Positions 9,323 through 17,934 of a stretch of 64,000 nt of DNA are shown piece by piece (the first letter of the stretch is position 1; every line of letters begins with the position of its first letter). The stretch spans positions 141,989-205,988 of the forward strand of contig JAGWHF010000003.1 of the NCBI GenBank assembly GCA_028866895.1. The letters run 5' to 3'. The notes below the pieces were generated by a model that saw only the letters and a program-made list of their open reading frames with translations, made no database searches and had not been told where the DNA came from. This DNA comes from Nitrososphaerota archaeon. GTDB taxonomy: Archaea > Thermoproteota > Nitrososphaeria > Nitrososphaerales > Nitrosopumilaceae. The position numbers and the translations under genes are program-made.

Positions 9323-9952
9323 TTGTCTTCGCAGGAATTCAGACACATTGTTAGGATAGCGGGTAAGGACATACCAGGTACTAAGAAGACAATAATAGGA
9401 GTAAGCCAAGTAAAGGGAATCGGCTACAATTTTGCTAAATCCATACTTGACATTTTAAAGATAAACGCAAACAGCAACGTCGGCTTTCTCACCGAGTCCC
9501 AAGTTGAGGAAATCGAAAAGGCCATGAAGAATCCGCCCTCCGTAAATATTCCCGCATGGTTTCTCAACAGGAGAAAAGACATCGACTCTGGAAATGATCT
9601 TCATCTAATAACATCCGATATTGACTTTAATGTAAGAAACGACATCGAGAGAGAAAAGGGAATGAACAGCTGGAGGGGTTTTCGTCATACTTATGGACTA
9701 AAGGTAAGGGGCCAGAGAACACGCACTACAGGAAGGAAGGGCGGAGCTGTGGGTGTACGCAAGGGTGGCAAAGTATTGCCTGCCGGCGCACCTGCCGAAG
9801 GTGCAGCCGCTCCTGCAGCTGCTGCAGCTCCGGCGGCCGCTGCAGCTGACAAGGGCGCAGCTCCTGCCACCGCGACAAAAGGTGCGGCAGCTCCTGCGAA
9901 GGATGCAAAAGCGGCACCTGCAAAGCCCGCCGCGGAAAAGAAGGCAAAGTAG
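9323..9952 (+). CDS. rps13: Small ribosomal subunit protein uS13 with a long alanine/proline-rich tail
   Basis: I choose TTG 9323, giving 209 residues that begin [16 protein letters not shown] as expected for archaeal uS13; an upstream in-frame ATG at 9287 would add 12 atypical residues. A TTTTTAT stretch (9291-9297) lies about 26-30 bp upstream. The body ends with the conserved [23 protein letters not shown] signature. It then continues with a roughly 65-residue Ala/Pro/Lys tail (runs such as [15 protein letters not shown]), which ordinary uS13 lacks. The tail is basic at the very end and could contact rRNA. The uS4 gene follows after ten bases. Confidence 0.93.
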   Translation: MSSQEFRHIVRIAGKDIPGTKKTIIGVSQVKGIGYNFAKSILDILKINANSNVGFLTESQVEEIEKAMKNPPSVNIPAWFLNRRKDIDSGNDLHLITSDIDFNVRNDIEREKGMNSWRGFRHTYGLKVRGQRTRTTGRKGGAVGVRKGGKVLPAGAPAEGAAAPAAAAAPAAAAADKGAAPATATKGAAAPAKDAKAAPAKPAAEKKAK

Positions 9953-9961
9953 GTGGAGTAG

Positions 9962-10513
9962 ATGGGAGATCATCCGAAGAATTCTCGCAAGCTGTGGAGA
10001 AAACCAAAGCGGCCCCTCAATTACGATCTGTTAAACGAGGAGCTCTTCGTTCTTGGGACATACGGACTCAAGAACAAGAGGGAACTCTGGAAGGCGCATA
10101 CAGAACTGTCAAGAATCAGAAACCAAGCTAGGTCACTCCTTGCCCTTACAAAGGATGTCAGGAGCAAGAGGGAGCCCACACTGATGAGATCGCTTATCAG
10201 GATAGGCTTGGTAAAGGACAACTCGACACTTGATGACGTCCTAAATCTCAAGGTGACCGACTTGCTTTCCCGTAGGCTGCAGACAATCGTCCAGAAAAAG
10301 GCGAACATCAAGAGCCCCTACCTTGCAAGGCAGGCCGTTGTCCACGGCCACGTCACCATAGGAGAAAGAACTGTGAACATTCCCTCGTACACTGTTACAG
10401 TAGATGAGGAGAACATTGTCGCCCTGGCCCCAAGCTTAGAGATTGGAAAGCCGAAGCAGTCAGAGGCCAAGCAGGAAGCACCTCCAGAAGAACCTAAGCA
10501 GGAACAAGGATAA
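9962..10513 (+). CDS. rps4: Small ribosomal subunit protein uS4
   Basis: 183 residues with the archaeal uS4 pattern: basic N-terminus (KNSRKLWRKPKRP), YGLKNKRELW, and the S4 RNA-binding domain (LSRRLQTIVQKK...ARQAVVHGHVTIGERTVNIPSYTV). A GGTGGAG ribosome-binding-like sequence sits just upstream of ATG 9962. The last 25 residues are a Glu/Gln/Pro-rich tail. It forms an operon with uS13. In many archaea uS11 and rpoD follow; here glmS follows instead, so the classical string is interrupted. Confidence 0.95.
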   Translation: MGDHPKNSRKLWRKPKRPLNYDLLNEELFVLGTYGLKNKRELWKAHTELSRIRNQARSLLALTKDVRSKREPTLMRSLIRIGLVKDNSTLDDVLNLKVTDLLSRRLQTIVQKKANIKSPYLARQAVVHGHVTIGERTVNIPSYTVTVDEENIVALAPSLEIGKPKQSEAKQEAPPEEPKQEQG

Positions 10514-10556
10514 AAGACGCAAAATCATTATCTATCGGACGAAACATAGTATCATC

Positions 10557-12323
10557 ATGTGTTCGATCATCGGTTATCTGGGCCTCAATGAGGCCGCGCC
10601 CATCATAGTAAAAGGGCTTAAGAGAATGGAGTATCGCGGCTATGACAGTGTTGGCGTAGCCACTTTCTCAAACGATCAGATAATGGTAAGAAAGGGAGTA
10701 GGAAGAGTAATTGAGGTAAACAAGACGGTAAAGCTCGAGGAACTATCTGGAAACGTCGGGATCGGCCATACAAGGTGGGCGACCCATGGGATGGTAACCG
10801 ACACAAATGCTCATCCCCACCCATCCAGTACGGGAGAGGTGGCCATCGTCCATAACGGCATAATTGAAAACCATGAGGAGCTGAAGAACGACCTCCAAAA
10901 GAACGGATATTCCTTTAGGAGTCAAACCGACAGCGAGGTGATAGCAAACCTGCTCCAGTACCATTATGACAAGACCAGAAACATCAAGCAGGCAATAGTT
11001 GACACAGTGGCAGTCCTCAAGGGAGACTATGCCTTCGTTGCAGTTTTCGAGGACGGCACCCTTGCAGCGGCGAGATTTCACGAGCCACTCATAATAGGAA
11101 TAGGAAAGAAGGGCTATTTCATCTCTAGTGATGTCCTCGGATTTGTAGAGCATGCAGACGACGTCATCTATCTTGACAACAAAGAGTTTGTCATCATTAG
11201 GCCATCAGGAATTCAAATCTTTGATTTTGAAGCCAATCCAGTACAGCACCAGATCACCAAGGTATCAAAAGAGTTTGCAGACGTATACAAGGGCGAATAC
11301 GCGCACTTTACCCTTAAAGAAATATCCGAACAGCCACTGACAATACCAAAGTCGGGCGACAACACGAAACTCGAGCTCGACCTAGCCGCTGACTTTATCA
11401 GGCACGCAAAGGCGGTCTACATAACAGGAAGTGGAACCAGCTACAACTCGGCCCTCGTGGCAAAGTTTCTCTTCGCAAAGTATGCCAAGATAAAAATCGA
11501 ACCCATAATCTCAAGCGAGGCGCACTTTTCCCCCGATGTCTTTGAGCAGCAATCCATACTTGTGGCACTATCACAGAGCGGCGAGAGTGCAGACGTCCTT
11601 GAGGCTGTGAAGATCGCGCAAAATTCAGGAGCAAAGATAATTTCCATAGTAAACATAATGACCTCTTCGCTAGCACAGATGTCCTCAATTGCGGTGGGCC
11701 TAGGTTGCGGTCCAGAGATAGGAGTTGCAGCAACGAAGAGTTTCACCTCCCAGCTTGCCATTCTTTACAAGATAGTTGAGAAGATATGCGGAGGCTGCAT
11801 GGGATTGGACCTTTCCGAGGTGGCGGAGACAGTACGGAAGGAACTCTCAGACGACTCCAAATCAAAGATAAAGGAGATCGCAAAGAGGCTCAAGAACGTG
11901 TCGGACATTTACATACTAGGCAGGGGAATCCACTACCCCATAGCTCTAGAGTCATCCCTTAAGCTTAAGGAGCTCACTTACATACATGCGGAGGGCCTCC
12001 CCGGCGGGGAGTTGAAGCACGGCCCGCTGGCACTCATGGACTCCAACACGCATGTAATCATGATCAACCCCGATGACTCTACCTACTCAGACACGTTGAC
12101 AAGCGCACGTGAGATCAAGGCAAGGGGGGCCAAAGTCATAGGGATATCAGACAAGCCAAGCGATGTCTACGACTATTGGATTGAGCTACCAAGAATCGAG
12201 GAATCAATGTATCCCTTCGTGGAGATAATTCCAATCCAGCTACTGGCATACTACGCAGCCGTTGAGAAGGACACAGATCCCGACTATCCAAGGAATCTGG
12301 CAAAGTCGGTAACAGTCAAGTGA
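10557..12323 (+). CDS. glmS: Glutamine-fructose-6-phosphate aminotransferase (isomerizing) GlmS
   Basis: 588 residues from ATG 10557; the start is set by the nucleophile Cys2 of the Ntn glutaminase domain (MCSIIGY). Residues 2 to about 220 are the glutaminase domain (YRGYDS, GHTRWATHG, HNGIIEN, QTDSE). Two SIS isomerase domains follow (GSGTSYNSA...SQSGESAD; LGRGIHYPIALE...LKELTYIHAEG). The C-terminus is the conserved PRNLAKSVTVK. It makes glucosamine-6-phosphate for amino-sugar synthesis (surface glycans, N-glycosylation). It starts about 44 bases after uS4 and overlaps the convergent cobT by eight bases. Confidence 0.96.
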   Translation: MCSIIGYLGLNEAAPIIVKGLKRMEYRGYDSVGVATFSNDQIMVRKGVGRVIEVNKTVKLEELSGNVGIGHTRWATHGMVTDTNAHPHPSSTGEVAIVHNGIIENHEELKNDLQKNGYSFRSQTDSEVIANLLQYHYDKTRNIKQAIVDTVAVLKGDYAFVAVFEDGTLAAARFHEPLIIGIGKKGYFISSDVLGFVEHADDVIYLDNKEFVIIRPSGIQIFDFEANPVQHQITKVSKEFADVYKGEYAHFTLKEISEQPLTIPKSGDNTKLELDLAADFIRHAKAVYITGSGTSYNSALVAKFLFAKYAKIKIEPIISSEAHFSPDVFEQQSILVALSQSGESADVLEAVKIAQNSGAKIISIVNIMTSSLAQMSSIAVGLGCGPEIGVAATKSFTSQLAILYKIVEKICGGCMGLDLSEVAETVRKELSDDSKSKIKEIAKRLKNVSDIYILGRGIHYPIALESSLKLKELTYIHAEGLPGGELKHGPLALMDSNTHVIMINPDDSTYSDTLTSAREIKARGAKVIGISDKPSDVYDYWIELPRIEESMYPFVEIIPIQLLAYYAAVEKDTDPDYPRNLAKSVTVK

Positions 12324-13371
12324 CCCGCCTGTATTCCTCTTCAGTCAGGTGGAGCAGTTTTCCTGCATCTATGCCGGTCTTTAGCATGCATGCGATAGAG
12401 GTGCCGCCCGCACCTGCCCCCTCCTTGACAAAACCCTCAGCATAGGACCGGAGACCCGAGATTTCCGAAAGTCCAAGTTTTAGCTTTGCGACAAGTATAG
12501 GCACGTCAAGGATTTGCCTGACAGTTTCCACGAGGTTGGCGGTCCTGTCATCCACTACATAGGAGGTCGTACCTATGGCAGTATTCTTTCCGTCGAACCC
12601 TATACTCTTTGCAAAAGAGAGTACTGCCGCCATCTGCGTCCCACCAGCAAGGATTACTCTCGTGATTTCAGACGATGTGCTCAATATGCCAGCAACGGTA
12701 GGTATCATTGGATCGCCCAAGCTTGCTACAACTCCAAATGGATCCCTTGACCGCAGGCGGCCCAGTGCTTTTCCTACAATTTCCTTCTTGAGGCGTACCG
12801 GATTTTCCGGCATGCTGCTACTGACAAGCCCCTTCTGCCCAAGCCCCTCAAGCACCCCCATGGCCGTTGTCGTTCCTCCCGGTATGCTCTCGCCAATCAC
12901 AAGGCAGTCGGTCGAGGCGCCCAGAAACCTCCCCACTATCCTGCCGTATTCAACGGCCTGCCTGACCGCCTGCTCGTCAAGTGCATCCTCCCTCGAGATA
13001 TCCTTCCCGTATTCCAGGCCCATATCTACGAAGGGAAGTTTTGGAGGTATCTTGCTTCCCGCATTTATTATCACGCTTGGTATGCTTGCTGCCTCAAGGG
13101 CAGTTTTTGTCAAGAGTGCAGGTGTCGGTTTTCCATCAGGAGTCATCGGGATGACTTTGATGCTCTTGCAGGATCCATAGTGAATAAACTCCGCATCCGC
13201 AGGTCCCGTGTATTTTATCAGATCAGGATGTTCACCTGCAACAGTTATGCCAGGTATCTCTGATGTTGCAGTATAAGATATTACGAGGGAAAAGGCAAAC
13301 TTTTTCTGCCTAGTCCTCTCTACAAAGTCAATTCCTGCGTCTCGGTTTCCCAGAATCTCTATGTCGTCCAA
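12316..13371 (-). CDS. cobT: Nicotinate-nucleotide-dimethylbenzimidazole phosphoribosyltransferase-like protein (archaeal CobT family)
   Basis: 351 residues. It matches the archaeal CobT-like family (UPF0284/TIGR00303): GESIPGGTTTAMGVLEGLG, FGVVASLGDPMIP, ILAGGTQMAAVL and GTTSYVVDDRTAN. The family activates the lower-ligand base in cobamide synthesis, which fits the known B12 production of ammonia-oxidising archaea. It is the last gene of a leftward operon, three bases after the metallo-beta-lactamase-fold gene. The substrate base cannot be read from sequence. Confidence 0.88.
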   Translation of the reverse strand: MDDIEILGNRDAGIDFVERTRQKKFAFSLVISYTATSEIPGITVAGEHPDLIKYTGPADAEFIHYGSCKSIKVIPMTPDGKPTPALLTKTALEAASIPSVIINAGSKIPPKLPFVDMGLEYGKDISREDALDEQAVRQAVEYGRIVGRFLGASTDCLVIGESIPGGTTTAMGVLEGLGQKGLVSSSMPENPVRLKKEIVGKALGRLRSRDPFGVVASLGDPMIPTVAGILSTSSEITRVILAGGTQMAAVLSFAKSIGFDGKNTAIGTTSYVVDDRTANLVETVRQILDVPILVAKLKLGLSEISGLRSYAEGFVKEGAGAGGTSIACMLKTGIDAGKLLHLTEEEYRRVT

Positions 13372-13374
13372 GTG

Positions 13375-13989
13375 CTAATCACTGTTCATAAATTCGACGA
13401 ACTCTTCTTCCGTCCTAGGCCTGAGTACAAAGTTGGTCCTCTTCTCAGTCCCAATGGTAGAGATCGCCGAGGTCCCATAGTTGTGACCTGGGTAAAGCAC
13501 CAGCTCATCGTCCATCTTGCAGAGCACGTCATGGAGGCTCCGGTAAAGCTCCCTTGAGCTTCCTCCCGGCAGGTCGACTCTTCCGCAGTTTCCTACAAAG
13601 AGGGTATCACCAGAAAAAACCTTTCCATCCCCTACAAGGCATATACTATCCTTGGAATGACCCGGAGTATGAAACACAGCAAGGCGCGAATTTCCAAAGA
13701 CAATCTCATCCCCCGCCGAGACTTCAATGTCGTGCTTTAGTCCAGAGTCCTTGTGCTGCACGATTTTTGCACCCGTTTTTTTTACAATGGCCTCGTTTCC
13801 AATCGTGTGATCAAAGTGGTGGTGTGTGTTCACAATGTATTTTACCATGAGGCCGTTCCTTTCCACCACCTCCAACACCGTGTCCAAATCCCAGGACGGG
13901 TCTATTATCACTGCCTCGCTTGTCTGCTCGTCTTCAAGTACGTACGTGAAATTCTGCATGTTTCCGACCTCAACCTGGTGGACTCTCAT
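13375..13989 (-). CDS. Metallo-beta-lactamase-fold hydrolase (glyoxalase II-like)
   Basis: 204 residues. The zinc-binding motif THHHFDH is near residue 56. Further metal ligands lie in FHTPGHSKDSI and FSGDTLF (Asp), and the final ligand is probably the histidine in LYPGHNYGTS. This pattern is typical of hydroxyacylglutathione-hydrolase-like enzymes. Because archaea generally lack glutathione, the substrate is open: a thioester, a persulfide or another small thiol adduct. It sits between the epimerase gene (4-base overlap) and cobT, in what looks like a metabolite-repair operon. Confidence 0.9.
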   Translation of the reverse strand: MRVHQVEVGNMQNFTYVLEDEQTSEAVIIDPSWDLDTVLEVVERNGLMVKYIVNTHHHFDHTIGNEAIVKKTGAKIVQHKDSGLKHDIEVSAGDEIVFGNSRLAVFHTPGHSKDSICLVGDGKVFSGDTLFVGNCGRVDLPGGSSRELYRSLHDVLCKMDDELVLYPGHNYGTSAISTIGTEKRTNFVLRPRTEEEFVEFMNSD

Positions 13990-14654
13990 AGTACTCCTGC
14001 CTCAGCTTCCGGAGGTATCCCTATCCTCTCCACAATTATGCTTCCACACATGTCTGCCCTCTTGGGCATTCCAGTCTTCATCCTATGATATGTGACGGTA
14101 ACGTCCGCCTTTACACACTTATCTTCCACCGCACCCGAATCTGGATTCAGGCCGGACGGGACATCAACTGCGAGCTTGAAGGCCCGTGACTTGTTAATCA
14201 TGTCGATCGCAGTAGAATAGGGCTCCCTAATCCTGCCCGCAATCCCAGTTCCCAGTATGCCATCAACAACAATATCCGCGTCAAAGTTAAGCTGACCGGC
14301 ATCAGAGGTAATTACCAGATCTACAGAGTTCATCCTTTCAAGAATCCTCCAATTCGAGGATGCCTCCTCCGTCTTTATCTTATCAGGACTGCCCAGTAGT
14401 ACCACGTTAGGCCTGCACCCGAACCCTGCAAGATGCCTTGCAACTACCAGCGAGTCACCCCCATTGTTTCCCAACCCTGCAAAAACAGTTATCTTCCTTC
14501 CATTAAGATTGGGAAACCTTTCAAGCAGGTGCCTCGCTGTAACGGCCCCTGCGTTTTCCATCATGAGCCTCCTGAAGAAGCCCATCTGATGTCCGTTTTC
14601 CTCAATCTGCATCATCTGCTTTACGCTGATCTCCACAACCTTCCACAAATCCAT
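13986..14654 (-). CDS. nnrE: NAD(P)H-hydrate epimerase (YjeF N-terminal domain)
   Basis: The YjeF_N fold is visible: MENAGAVTARHLLERFP, VFAGLGNNGGDSLVVARHL (nucleotide-binding loop), DIVVDGILGTGI and AVDVPSGLNPDSG. It epimerises damaged NAD(P)HX so that a dehydratase can repair it. No C-terminal dehydratase (NnrD) domain is fused. I place the start at ATG 14654 (MDLWKVVEISVKQM), with a weak TATA-like CATATTTGG about 24 bp upstream; GTG 14693 would add 13 residues. This is the first gene of the nnrE-hydrolase-cobT operon, and lies 86 bases from the left end of the integrated element. Confidence 0.9.
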   Translation of the reverse strand: MDLWKVVEISVKQMMQIEENGHQMGFFRRLMMENAGAVTARHLLERFPNLNGRKITVFAGLGNNGGDSLVVARHLAGFGCRPNVVLLGSPDKIKTEEASSNWRILERMNSVDLVITSDAGQLNFDADIVVDGILGTGIAGRIREPYSTAIDMINKSRAFKLAVDVPSGLNPDSGAVEDKCVKADVTVTYHRMKTGMPKRADMCGSIIVERIGIPPEAEAGVL

Positions 14655-14739
14655 GTCAAATAAGGGCTTTACCAAATATGCCCTTACCTGCACCTATGTC
14701 GTTCATGTAAGACATCAGGAGAACGCAGAAGATTTTCAG

Positions 14740-14750
14740 TGCGGGAGAAG
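14740..14750 (+). repeat. Candidate left attachment site (attL), copy of tRNA-Leu 3' end
   Basis: TGCGGGAGAAG is identical to bases 30146-30156, which encode the discriminator base, the 3' acceptor strand and the first T-arm base of tRNA-Leu. It lies at the border between core genes and the unusual region, which is where a recombinase acting on the tRNA 3' end would leave the second repeat. Confidence 0.6.
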
Positions 14751-14942
14751 TGTTTAATAACTTTCGGATTCAAATCTCCAAATCCATTTCCATGTCACTT
14801 GTAAAATGGAGCTGGATTCTGCTAGTTGTAGCTCAAAAGACATATTTTTTCCAGTTTTCCGACCTCTACCAAGTAATTCATTCCAACGTCATGGTCGTGG
14901 CGTTAATTTTAGGATAGGCTCTTAGGAATGATACTGCAGATT

Positions 14943-15794
14943 TTATGGTAAATGCCCCCAACCACGTGCGATAAGCATCTGAGCACCTGTAGACGTCACA
15001 CATGCAGGAGAACCATCTTCTGCTTTAATCATTAGCTGCAAGCCGGCTTTACAAACGATATCCCTTGCTTCAATACCTGACTTGAATTGGAGCAAGGGGG
15101 ACCACACTGGGGACAAAGTATTATTCGAGGAGATTACTTTGAATTCCTGACTTCCGTACCGATTACCGTCTGTTGCATTAATTAACCACCATCCTGAAAC
15201 TGCATCTGACGGTATCTTTAGTATGTTTGAAGAGAACTGTCCTACCTCATCTGAATTTGCTTGGACTGAGCTTACCGTATCACCGTTGGGATCTAGCAAT
15301 GAGAGGTTTATGGTTCCATCAGGGCGGTCAGTACCAAATATCGCGACAGAATCTCCCGCATAATATGTGCTATTGATGGTTTTTAGTGCAATAAAACCTC
15401 CCAATACCTGAACTTTGGTTACCCTGAAGTAGAGGGCCGCTTTGGCTGTAGAATCGTTTACGACTACCAAATAAAGACCCGGGGAGTATGACGATATGTT
15501 TAATGTGTAATTTGTGACGCCGCTTGGGGGCAGTTCAAGGTCATGCGAGAAAACCATGTTTTTTGATTCATTATAAACTTGGAGATATGCAAATGAATCT
15601 GGCGTTCCAGTTATGGTGATCATGGGACTTTCTGAATTTTGATAAGCCGGTTGGTGTGACCTTATTGAAACTGATATTGGATTCAAGTCATTACATTGTG
15701 TTCGCTCTACCGAAGAGCACACTGCATTAACATTGCTTGTAAAAAATAACACAAAGACCGCCGTCATAATTGCCGTGAAGTACCAAAATTTCAA
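14943..15794 (-). CDS. Secreted protein with thaumarchaeal DGSPACV C-terminal signature
   Basis: 283 residues with a signal peptide (FTAIMTAVFVLFFTSNVNA). Two Ig/MG2-like beta domains follow: PAYQNSESPMITITGTPDS with SYSPGLYLVVVNDS, then NSTYYAGDSVAIFGTD with GWWLINATDG. The C-terminus reads FKSGIEARDIVCKAGLQL...DGSPACVTSTGAQMLIARGWG, a block I associate with secreted proteins of this phylum, containing two cysteines that could form a disulfide. It is the leftmost gene of the element, about 190 bases from attL. The function is unknown; it is probably anchored or displayed at the cell surface. Confidence 0.7.
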   Translation of the reverse strand: MKFWYFTAIMTAVFVLFFTSNVNAVCSSVERTQCNDLNPISVSIRSHQPAYQNSESPMITITGTPDSFAYLQVYNESKNMVFSHDLELPPSGVTNYTLNISSYSPGLYLVVVNDSTAKAALYFRVTKVQVLGGFIALKTINSTYYAGDSVAIFGTDRPDGTINLSLLDPNGDTVSSVQANSDEVGQFSSNILKIPSDAVSGWWLINATDGNRYGSQEFKVISSNNTLSPVWSPLLQFKSGIEARDIVCKAGLQLMIKAEDGSPACVTSTGAQMLIARGWGHLP

Positions 15795-15987
15795 TTTTTA
15801 ATTTGTATTGCACATACATAATTAAAAGCTTGACGTTTCTTTGCCCCAATTAATTCGGAAGTTAGAGTCAAAACTTTTTTGTTTGCCAAAGGATAACGTT
15901 TTATTTCAGAAAGTGCCAAATTGTATTAAAGGTAGCTAATCACAGAATATGAAAATGGTTGTAAAAAAAATAAAGAGGAAAGATTTT

Positions 15988-16692
15988 CTAGGATATTGTT
16001 ACATATCCGCTGCCAGCGGTGGAACTAAAACAGCCGTTTTGTGGGTAATAGGCTGTATAAGTTGGAGTTGAAGACGTTCCATAGCTATTTTCTACCGAGC
16101 CACTAGTGAAGTCGACATTCCCCATACCGCTATAATCAGAGCAGTTCGTGTCATACCATTCTAGGTATAGTTGGATAGGACTCAAATAACTACCATAGGA
16201 TCCATTTGGATCGCTGAAGGTGTATGTCTGTGTCATCGAGGTGCAGCCGTTTGCGGAGCTTTGTTGCACATCTGCAAAGATATCATTTGTAGATGTGACA
16301 CTTTGGTCATACAGCACAGTACAACCCGGTTGTGCCAACGAATTGGTCCAAGTATTATCTATGGCCTGTCCATTCGAATTTTGACCATAAAATCCTATGT
16401 CCCATCCGCTTGATCCTGAAGGCTGATAATCATCCTCAAGAACTTCCTGCAAGAAGTAGCTGGTATCAGTATCAGCTCCCTGCCACACATATGTGCTAAG
16501 ATCTGCCTGTGTCGCGGTTACTACATTAGGCACGTTTGAATCTACCGAGCTGGCAATCAACTGTGGAGATGATTGACTATATGCACCTCCTGCACTCACA
16601 CTAGAAGCATAGACTAGAGGTGTTACTTGCATGGCCGATATCAAAAACAACATGCCCAACACTGTTAAAACTTTATAGCTCATTCCAGTCAT
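15988..16692 (-). CDS. Secreted protein of unknown function
   Basis: 234 residues with a signal peptide (VLTVLGMLFLISAMQVTPLVYA). The mature part is rich in Ser, Thr, Tyr, Asn and Gln and poor in charged residues, with aromatic pairs typical of extracellular beta-sandwich folds (YVWQGADTD, LEWYDTNCSDYSG). Four mature cysteines could pair. It overlaps the upstream secreted gene by four bases (ATGA), so the two are co-translated. It may be an eqolisin-like or lectin-like jelly roll, but I see no catalytic motif I can defend. Confidence 0.6.
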   Translation of the reverse strand: MTGMSYKVLTVLGMLFLISAMQVTPLVYASSVSAGGAYSQSSPQLIASSVDSNVPNVVTATQADLSTYVWQGADTDTSYFLQEVLEDDYQPSGSSGWDIGFYGQNSNGQAIDNTWTNSLAQPGCTVLYDQSVTSTNDIFADVQQSSANGCTSMTQTYTFSDPNGSYGSYLSPIQLYLEWYDTNCSDYSGMGNVDFTSGSVENSYGTSSTPTYTAYYPQNGCFSSTAGSGYVTIS

Positions 16693-17189
16693 CCTTGCAC
16701 ATAGAGATTGAAACCAGCTTGAAAAGTTTCACGTGTTTGACCAGCAAGATAGGTTGCATCAACTGCCATTGGATATACTCCAGATTTCACATTTCCTGCC
16801 AAATGTATTGACAATGGGATATGTGAGACTGGTATCGTTGTATGGCTTACCGGCATATTCAGTGTCATTCCATCTGGCAGAATACCATTGGAACTTTGAT
16901 ACCTGGCCACCACTGACACTGGATATGTTTGATTAGAGACCATATCCACAAGAATGACTATGTTGTGCCCACTTGTGACGGTATACGATGGATAAACTGC
17001 GCTGCCATTAAGTAAAATATGAAATGGCGGTTTTCCTAGAGGTTTTGTGGGAAATGGATGTGCTGTTGATGTTAGCGCACTTGCATTTACCAGATGAATT
17101 GAGTTAAGCATTTCCAATCCTACTACAGATAGAGCAGATACTGCAATTACAACCATCGCAGCTTTTAATGCCTTGTTTTGGATTCTCAT
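16689..17189 (-). CDS. Secreted protein of unknown function, first gene of a two-gene operon
   Basis: 166 residues with a signal sequence (ALKAAMVVIAVSALSVVGLEML). The mature part looks like a single Ig-like beta sandwich: GHNIVILVDMVSNQTYPVSVVARY, then GNVKSGVYPMAVDATYLAGQT. The alternating hydrophobic pattern and the GVYPM phrase suggest a surface-exposed domain. It is translationally coupled to the following secreted gene. Four 10-bp repeats lie 160-200 bases upstream and may control it. Confidence 0.6.
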   Translation of the reverse strand: MRIQNKALKAAMVVIAVSALSVVGLEMLNSIHLVNASALTSTAHPFPTKPLGKPPFHILLNGSAVYPSYTVTSGHNIVILVDMVSNQTYPVSVVARYQSSNGILPDGMTLNMPVSHTTIPVSHIPLSIHLAGNVKSGVYPMAVDATYLAGQTRETFQAGFNLYVQG

Positions 17190-17350
17190 TCTAGTTTTTT
17201 TCTCCTTTTGTTTTTTCCATATGAAGGGGCTTCGTCTTCATACCGCACATATGAACATCTGTGTCTTTTGCAAGACGCATCTCATAGTGGTTCATGTTTT
17301 TCATGTTATTATTTACGGTACAGCATTCAACCTAGACAAAGAAGATGTCT

Positions 17351-17392
17351 ACAAAGTTCGACAAAGTTCCACATTGTTCCACAATGTAGAAC
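17351..17392. repeat. Four 10-bp phased iterons
   Basis: Consecutive 10-base units ACAAAGTTCG, ACAAAGTTCC, ACATTGTTCC and ACAATGTAGA (then AC) run without gaps. Units three and four also form an inverted repeat (ACATTGT-TCC-ACAATGT). The period matches one helical turn, as expected for cooperative binding of a small dimer. The array sits between the stop of a ribbon-helix-helix gene (17398) and the secreted-protein operon, and is a candidate operator. Confidence 0.6.
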
Positions 17393-17397
17393 AGAAA

Positions 17398-17934
17398 TCA
17401 GACCTCAAAAGAAAATGTCACAACATGTGGTGTTACTTCGATGAATTTTACAGGTTTCATGGTCACAGATTCTATTAACGAGGACAGGAATACTTTCAGA
17501 TGAGTTGAAAATTGCATGTTGATGTCATGGTTGACGGCGTACCAGTGAATCCTGTCTTTTATTTTGTGTTGGTGCTGACCCAACCTGCTAAGCCACATGT
17601 CTAGAAATTCCACCAGTGTCTCGTTATTGACCACCTGGAAGATGTATGATATGTATTCCCTTGCTATTACAGAACCAAGTTCCTTTGCGTCTTTTACAAG
17701 GTCTTTTTCGTTTATTTTAGGAATCCATTTTCTCAGAAAGTCTTTGGGTACAGGCACAAATCCCAAATGTTTGAAATGCATGAATTGATTAATGTACGAA
17801 TCCAGTATCTCGTTTAACAGACTGCCGGTTGAGACACCCTTCTCTGATCTCTCTTTTTCTAGCTCTGACAGTATCGCCTCCTTTATTCTAAAGGAATAAT
17901 GGACTGTATTATGCCGTCTGTCGTATAATTCCAA
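17398..17934 (-). CDS. Ribbon-helix-helix-like DNA-binding protein with C-terminal domain
   Basis: 178 residues. Residues 10-50 (NTVHYSFRIKEAILSELEKERSEKGVS, then LLNEILDSYIN) read as a ribbon-helix-helix: one strand, then two helices. The C-terminal 120 residues (KHLGFVPVPKDFLRKWIPKINE...) are a separate domain of unknown role. A degenerate relative (HYSFRI/YSFRI block) lies about 600 bases upstream. It lies within the integrated element next to a phased 10-bp repeat array, which it may bind. Confidence 0.6.
   Translation of the reverse strand: MELYDRRHNTVHYSFRIKEAILSELEKERSEKGVSTGSLLNEILDSYINQFMHFKHLGFVPVPKDFLRKWIPKINEKDLVKDAKELGSVIAREYISYIFQVVNNETLVEFLDMWLSRLGQHQHKIKDRIHWYAVNHDINMQFSTHLKVFLSSLIESVTMKPVKFIEVTPHVVTFSFEV

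Noticed and set aside
14753-14835. Imperfect inverted repeat around AATCCATTTCCAT / ATGGAGCTGGATT near attL
   Set aside because: Several mismatches and no clear function; it may be an accessory recombination site, but the evidence is weak.
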